Source: Taxillus chinensis | Taxonomy: Eukaryota > Streptophyta > Magnoliopsida > Santalales > Loranthaceae | Direction of reading: 5' to 3' | Length of the DNA: 64,000 nt | Assembly: GCA_023512835.1 (NCBI GenBank) | Contig: CM042087.1 | Span: 47,767,682 to 47,831,681, forward strand | Part shown: piece after piece, positions 58,928-64,000 of the stretch | Layout of the letters: each line of letters begins with the position of its first letter | How positions within the stretch are numbered: position 1 is the stretch's first letter | The notes under the pieces: model-generated | Databases searched by the model: none | Told to the model about the DNA's origin: nothing | Seen by the model: the letters and a program-made list of their open reading frames with translations, nothing else | Program-made: the position numbers and the translations under genes

Positions 58928-58959
58928 GGTGGGAATCAATTTCCATCCTTGTCCATTAA

Positions 58960-59505
58960 AAAACAAAAACAAAAACAAAACAAACGCAAAATCATCAACC
59001 ACCACTGTCGATGGCAACAGCAGCAACACCACTGCCAGCACCCAGATCCGTTATTCCCTCTCCACATGGTAGTGGCTCCACGTAAAACAATTGATAGAAA
59101 ATGAAAAGAGGAATGGTTTGAATCTCTCGTCCAGAAACTGTTGTCCCTTCTCTCCACGAACTAGAGCCCCACAAGCCGTAGCCATCGTCCTCTTTCTCCA
59201 TCGATGTTGGTGACTCGGCATGGCACAAGAAGCTCTAACCCCATGGCTGCCATTGCTGTTACATCCCAGATCCGTATCCCAACTTCATCTTCCTAGATTG
59301 TTGCCACCATAGCCCAAATACATTCCCAAGCCACTTTGGCTGTTGAGGTTGCTGCTATCGCTACTGTGTGACCAAGGCCTGAGCCAGAAAGGACGGAGAA
59401 TGAAGGCAACAAAGATGGAGAGCAGGTGTTAGAAGAGAGAAGGACGAAGGTGAAGCAAATTCAGCCACCACTTCAAGGTTAGACTCAAGGGTCAAAATTT
59501 AATTC
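58960..59505. other. Gene-free low-complexity DNA
   Basis: A-rich then CA/GC-mixed sequence with AAAAACAAAAACAAAAAC at 58960. Open - strand frames here are compositional. Nothing recognised. Confidence 0.45.
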
Positions 59506-59509
59506 ATTG

Positions 59510-60940
59510 CTAAATTGTTTTATAGGTAAAAAGTTTTATTGAGTAGACTAAGCACACAAGAAATGCGCAATGATAAAATTACAACAAGCTCAAAGAAGCA
59601 AAAAAAAAAAAACAAACAAAAAAACAACCACCTCAAAAGTAACAAAAATCAATGAGTTCTAACACATGACAATTTAAAACTCTTGGTAACTGACATCCAA
59701 TCTAGAAGAGAATCAAAGAAAAGAGACGTAAGAACCATCATATTGAGCTCACATTTCATGAAAATCAGCAAATTCCTCCCATGCCAAAGACATCATAAAA
59801 TGCAATAAGAAATAGCCCGCCAAATCACAAAATGCCAACCCACACTCTCATACCAACTAGAAAAGAGGTCATGAACTCTCCAAGGTGTCACCCAATGAAG
59901 TCCAAAAAAACCAAGAATCATATCTCAGAGTTTCCTAATAATATAGTAGTAAAAAAAGATGATAACGGACTCCCCATCCATTTTACACATGCACCACCAA
60001 CTCACCATACACAAATCATACTAGCGTAAATTGTCTACAATTAAAATTTTCCTTAAGACAGTGGTCCAAACAAAGAAAACCACCCTAGGGAGAGCCTTAG
60101 CCCTACAAATGATTCTCCAAGGAAAACAACCGAGCCCAACAGAGTGAAGAACAATATAGAAAGACTTCACCTAGAAGCCTTTAGACAAAACCTGAACCCA
60201 ACACATCTTATCCTTTTCAAAACTGTGAGGATCAATAGAATATAACAAATCAAAGAAGGAAAAGAAGGCTTTCAGCTCCCAATCTTGAGCTAACTGGATA
60301 AAACTTATCTCTAAATGCATGCCAAATTCTTATAAATGAACAAAATCAGCCACAGGAGCATCAGCAATGCAAGCAATGCAATACAATTCAGGATAGAATG
60401 ATAAAAGATCAAAGATCCATCCCCACATCAAACACCACAAATATGAAAAACGTAGTCCATCTAAAATGGATAGACATCCATAAGTTGACACTGTGAGGCT
60501 CCCCATGATCTTTGAAGACCCATTTACCTGGTTAAGTACCATATTAAACTATGATGAACTTCCTCCAAAAAGCATCCCTTTCCACACCAATCCTCCACAA
60601 CCACTTCCCTAGAAGGGTTCCATTAAAACGCTAAAGATTCTTAATAGCCAAGCTACCATGAGAAAAGAGACAACACAATAAATCCCATTTGACCAAGTGA
60701 AACTTGGCCACTTCAGCAATATTCTCCCAAAGGAAATTCCTCTGAATTTGCTCAATCCGAGCAACCACATCAAAGAGAATAGAAAAGAGAGATAAAAAGT
60801 AAGTTGAAAGGTCAGAGAGAATACTCATAATAAGGGTGACTCAACCTCACATAAAAAGGTAAGAACACTTCCAACCCGCCAACCAGCACTCTATCTTTTC
60901 AATAATCAGATTCCAAATAGATTTATATATCACCTCTATC
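59510..60940 (-). mobile_element. L1-type LINE, 3' half
   Basis: Read on the - strand with stops: TYFLSLFSILFDVVARIEQI, QRNFLWEN, FHLVKWDLLC (60830-60640); an ALLGKWLW/WRIGVERDAFW-like stretch (about 60610-60560); FPELFCIA-like and DAPVADFVHL (60420-60340); a zf-RVT region (60120-59880). It ends near 59520 in CAATAAAACTTTTTACCTAT plus a short A-run. This is the post-RT part of plant L1 ORF2 plus the 3' UTR. Confidence 0.8.
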
Positions 60941-60943
60941 TTG

Positions 60944-61640
60944 GTCTATTGTGCAAAGCCTTTGGCGTCGTTGCTTTGTGGATTGGTTGTTTCTCGGTTC
61001 CGCAAAAACATTCAAATTCCAGAGGATTCTTTTGATATGGGACAGCCGCGTTGTGAAGAAGTTGAACAAAGCCGTGGAGATGTTCTCTATGCCCTTTAAA
61101 TTTAAGAATGTGGGAGATCAATATGGTGCGATTCCCCCCCCCCCCCCCAGGAGGTGAGCTTTATGGATTTTACTCCTTTGATGGTTGATTTTTCTAAGTT
61201 TATAGCATCCAACGATTTGATTGACTTTCCTATGGTTGGAGGGGTTTTCACTTGGCCTAATAAATGAGAAGAGACCTCTTTTTCTAGGTTAATCAATTGT
61301 TGCCTTCCGTAAAGTGGGCTGGGCGCTTTGTCCATATTCTTGAATCGCAGTTGTGTTGTTGGTGATTTAATCATTTTCCAGTCTCTTTGGTTTGTGGTTC
61401 TTTGCCACAATTTTAGCGGCCATTCAATTTCGAGAACATGTGGTTGTTAGCTGAGAGTTTTGAGAACTGAGTTCGTTCTTTGTGGGAGTCGTATTTGGTG
61501 GAGAATTCTTCCAGTTTTGTGTTCGCCACCAAGTAGAAGTTGTTAAAGGAAGACATAAAAAATTGGAAAGACTGTTTTTGGGCGGGTAGCAACACAAAAG
61601 CATTCGTTGCTGTAAACTTTGAGGGAGCTTGATGGGGTGG
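60944..61640 (+). mobile_element. L1-type LINE endonuclease segment, inverted
   Basis: On + : SIVQSLWRRCFVDWLFLGSA, ILLIWDSRVVKKLNKAVEMF, FKNVGDQYG, then after a poly(C) tract MDFTPLMVDFSKFIASNDLI, DFPMVGGVFTWPNK. These are motifs of the APE endonuclease domain of L1 ORF2. It lies head-to-head with the 3' half that ends at 60940. Parts of the endonuclease between GDQYG and MDFTP are missing. Confidence 0.75.
61134..61148. repeat. Poly(C) tract, 15 bases
   Basis: Fifteen C in a row located exactly where part of the LINE endonuclease sequence is missing. Confidence 0.9.
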
Positions 61641-61649
61641 CAGTGTGAT

Positions 61650-62119
61650 AAAGAAATCGTGTCAACACCAAAACAAAGCATGTGAATTCAAGCACAAGGA
61701 ACCCTACACATGATGATGGGAAACCTACTTGGGCCAACAAATGATGAAGACACTTACTTCAAGACGAGGGTTCGATACCTCAAAGCCTTTGTCTCGAAGT
61801 AATTTAAACGCACACCTCAAGAACTTCAAGACGAAATCTATAAGGCCACATCTCGAAACAACTCTAGGACCGTAAAGTATTGTTTTCTATACAAAGAGTC
61901 AACTCATTCCTCAAGTCCCACTCATGACAAGTCATTATCCACTACACGTCTTATTGCTACACATGATGGGTCGCCACCCACCTCCCATATCCTGCCAATA
62001 TACTTTTGCTGGGTATAGATGAGATCACAATCATGCCTTTGTGAGATAGAGGTGAGATCCAATTGTAATTGTTTCCTTTATTTAATTTGTTATAATATTA
62101 TTTTGATATTTTGTTTTAG
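61650..62119. other. Gene-free spacer
   Basis: No gene. TCAAGAACTTCAAGACGA-type short repeats occur at 61760-61850. A T-rich stretch at 62080-62130 precedes the copia relic. Confidence 0.4.
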
Positions 62120-63110
62120 TTTCCAAATTGTAAACTTTGATCTTTCTCTCAATGATACTACCATGTCATTAGAAAATTCTTCAGCGATACCATATGATAT
62201 AAATTCCTACTAAGGTACTTGCTTATCCACCTATATCTCTAAATGCAAATGATACTTTAGGTGTTAACCATGTCCTACGGGTCAAAGATATCCTTATTGT
62301 AACCATAAAGAGCCTGATAAATTAGATTTTTTCAAATCCTTTTCTAATGTTGTTTATCATATTTTCTAACTTCATTTCTTATCATTGTTTGTCTAAGTCT
62401 CACTTAACTCTTGCTCTCCAGTTGTCTTTTGTGTCTATTCCAAGTCATTTTCAAAAAATTCATAAAGATTCCAAATGAAAATATGCTATATTAGAGGAAA
62501 TAAAAGCCTTTCAGAAGAATTGCACTTAGAGTTACCTCTGAATAAGAAGACAGTAGGATGAAATACAAGTCAGATGAGACTATTGAGAAATACAAGGTCA
62601 AATTAGTGGTTAAGGTTTATACTTAGACGTATAAGATTGATTATCAATAAATCTTTGCTCCCGTGGTCAAAATGAGTACTATTAGGATTATACTTTCTCT
62701 TACCTCTAATTTGAATTGATCATTATAACAATTTGATGTGAAAATGCCTTTTTTCATAGGAATTTAGCAGAAGAGGTATACATGAATCCTCCTCTAAGTT
62801 TTACACTAGAGAAAGCTAAGTTATAAAAATAAAAAAAGGTATTATATGATTTGAAACAATCACCAATAACTTGATTTCGTCCATTGAGTCACTTAATACG
62901 GATATATGATTTCAAGCAAGTTTTGACTTATCACACTATGTTCAATGAAAAATATGGTGGTAATATTACCTTGCTTATTATTTATGTTGATAACATAATT
63001 GTTACGAATAATAACATAAATGAAATTAAAAAAACTTCTGTGTCATTTGACGAAGGAGTTTGAGATAAAAAAAAATTATAGGCATTGAAGCATTCCAATC
63101 ATAGCACGTA
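62120..63110 (+). mobile_element. Decayed Ty1/copia fragment, relative of 49190-54640
   Basis: Collinear and similar to 53560-54560: TTAGAAAATTCTTC at 62167 (53591), the RT segment with AAATACAAGGTCAAATTAG (62590), and TTATTATTTATGTTGAT..CATAATTGTTACG (62975), the degenerate YVDD region. No intact frame. It covers only the integrase-RT linker and RT. Confidence 0.75.
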
Positions 63111-63359
63111 TTTTATAAGTTTGACCATCTTCATACGTATTTGAAAGTCGTGTTTGACACGTAAAAACTAAAATCAAGGAATTTTTAAGAAAAATTAAAA
63201 TTCTAAAGTAAAAAAAATTATTTAAAAAATTAAATGAATTAAACTATAGGCTGGGCCAAGCCTTTCTGTTTAACACAACTATTCGGATTGCTTATCTTTA
63301 CAACAAGTTAGGCATGATTAATATTTATGCTCCAACTTGAGAGAGAATACTATTATAAT

Positions 63360-64000
63360 TTTTTTATAAGTAAAAATAATTTAATTATTAGAAGCAAATT
63401 ATACACAAGAAGTGTGCGAAAATATGAAATTATAATACAAAAACAGCAACCAATCAAAAGAAGCAGTCATTGATAACATCCCAAATGGGAGAAAAATGCA
63501 ATCCACATGATCATAAGCTTTCTCCAAGTCAAGTTTATACAACACCCCCGGAAGACCAGCCTTGATGTGGCTATCAAGGCACTCGTTCGCGATGAGAATC
63601 GAATCCAAGATCTGCCAACCATGCACAAACACACTCTGCGTAGGAGAGATCAGCTTCCCCAAAATAGACTTCAGGCGATTAGCGAGGACCTTAGCAAAGA
63701 TTTTATACATGCTCCCCACCAAACTGAACGGCCAAAAATGTTTTAGGGTCTCCGCCCCCGACTTCTTCGGGAGTAGAGCCACAAAAGTCACATTAAGGCT
63801 CCGCTCAAAACAACAATGCTCCTAAAACTCCGCACATACACCAAAGACATCACACCGCAACACAACCTAACAATGTTGAAAAAATGCCAAAGGAAACCCA
63901 TCCTGGACTAGGAGCCTTATCCCCCTTGCAACCTCAAACTACGGACAACACCTCAAACAGTTGATCAAGCCACCCGACATCCACCTCGGAAAGGGCATCA
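63360..64000 (-). mobile_element. L1-type LINE with internal deletion, cut by window edge
   Basis: On the - strand: DGFPLAFFQHC (about 63890), ERSLN.TFVALLPKKSGAET (63800), NRLKSILGKLISPTQSVFVH (63680), LDLEKAYDHVD (63510). These are the L1 reverse transcriptase N-terminal motifs. Straight after YDHVD the sequence changes to an L1-type 3' end (CACACTTCTTGTGTATAATT ... TACTTATAAAAAAA, ending near 63361), so the catalytic RT core and all later domains are deleted. It continues beyond 64000. Confidence 0.8.

Larger units (their letters stand above)
57884..58950. mobile_element. Harbinger-like MITE, split by a hAT-like element
   Basis: GGGCATGTTTGGTGGGGTGG at 57884 is typical of PIF/Harbinger MITE ends. 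It runs on as repetitive ATTCCCATGGAAATTCCATT-type sequence to 58064 and resumes after the inserted element (GGGAATCAATTTCCATCC, 58932-58950). A matching right end was not found, so this copy is truncated. It lies in the presumed WAV2 upstream intron. Confidence 0.5.

Noticed and set aside
58859..59228. Several 60-77 codon frames
   Set aside because: Mutually overlapping, compositional, no shared start or homology.

Overview
This is nuclear DNA of a flowering plant, most likely a eudicot. The evidence is AT-rich intergenic DNA packed with nested LTR, LINE and DNA-transposon remnants, GT-AG introns, and plant-only gene families: a MIK2-like LRR receptor kinase cluster, PMIR1, Alfin-like PHD and WAV2. 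I cannot name the species. No bacterial-type features, CRISPR arrays or RNA genes were seen.

Layout. (1) 0-30 kb: a tandem cluster of MIK2-like LRR receptor-like kinases. Unit A (1 to about 6.9 kb) and unit B (about 17.4 to 29.2 kb) are copies of one segment. Gene 1 (2487-6796) lost 1,117 bp spanning the juxtamembrane part and most of the kinase, and its LRR array has expanded. Gene 2 (14852-16068) is a short, frameshifted relic. Gene 3 (24860-29102) is the only intact receptor, 1,199 aa in two exons. Between and inside the units lie a nearly complete Ty1/copia element with 295-bp LTRs (19543-24164), a pararetrovirus-like fragment in a TA repeat (17.7-17.9 kb), an 8-bp-TSD hAT-like element (10181-10784), MITEs, and a palindromic TTCACCCGACC array. 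(2) 30-35 kb: transposon debris, namely a MITE-like element carrying a GC-rich open frame, a plant-mobile-domain relic, and a copia LTR/gag fragment that stops about 200 bp before the next gene. (3) 35.2-43.6 kb: two convergent housekeeping-type genes, PMIR1 (+, single exon) and an Alfin-like PHD gene (-, four exons located, one expected 33-nt exon not found). (4) 44-64 kb: mostly transposons. These include a solo LTR (45420-46476), a decayed copia element that received a solo LTR and a TRIM at the same 5-bp target, the last two exons of a WAV2 alpha/beta hydrolase (57188-57712), nested DNA elements, and L1-type LINE pieces, one in inverted head-to-head arrangement.

How it fits together. Gene 3 should encode a plasma-membrane peptide-receptor kinase of the MIK2 type, and genes 1 and 2 are decaying tandem paralogues of it. 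PMIR1 (organelle and nuclear positioning), the Alfin-like protein (H3K4me3 reader) and WAV2 are unrelated single genes. The rest is a layered transposon record in which several insertions can be ordered from empty sites, target-site duplications and nesting.
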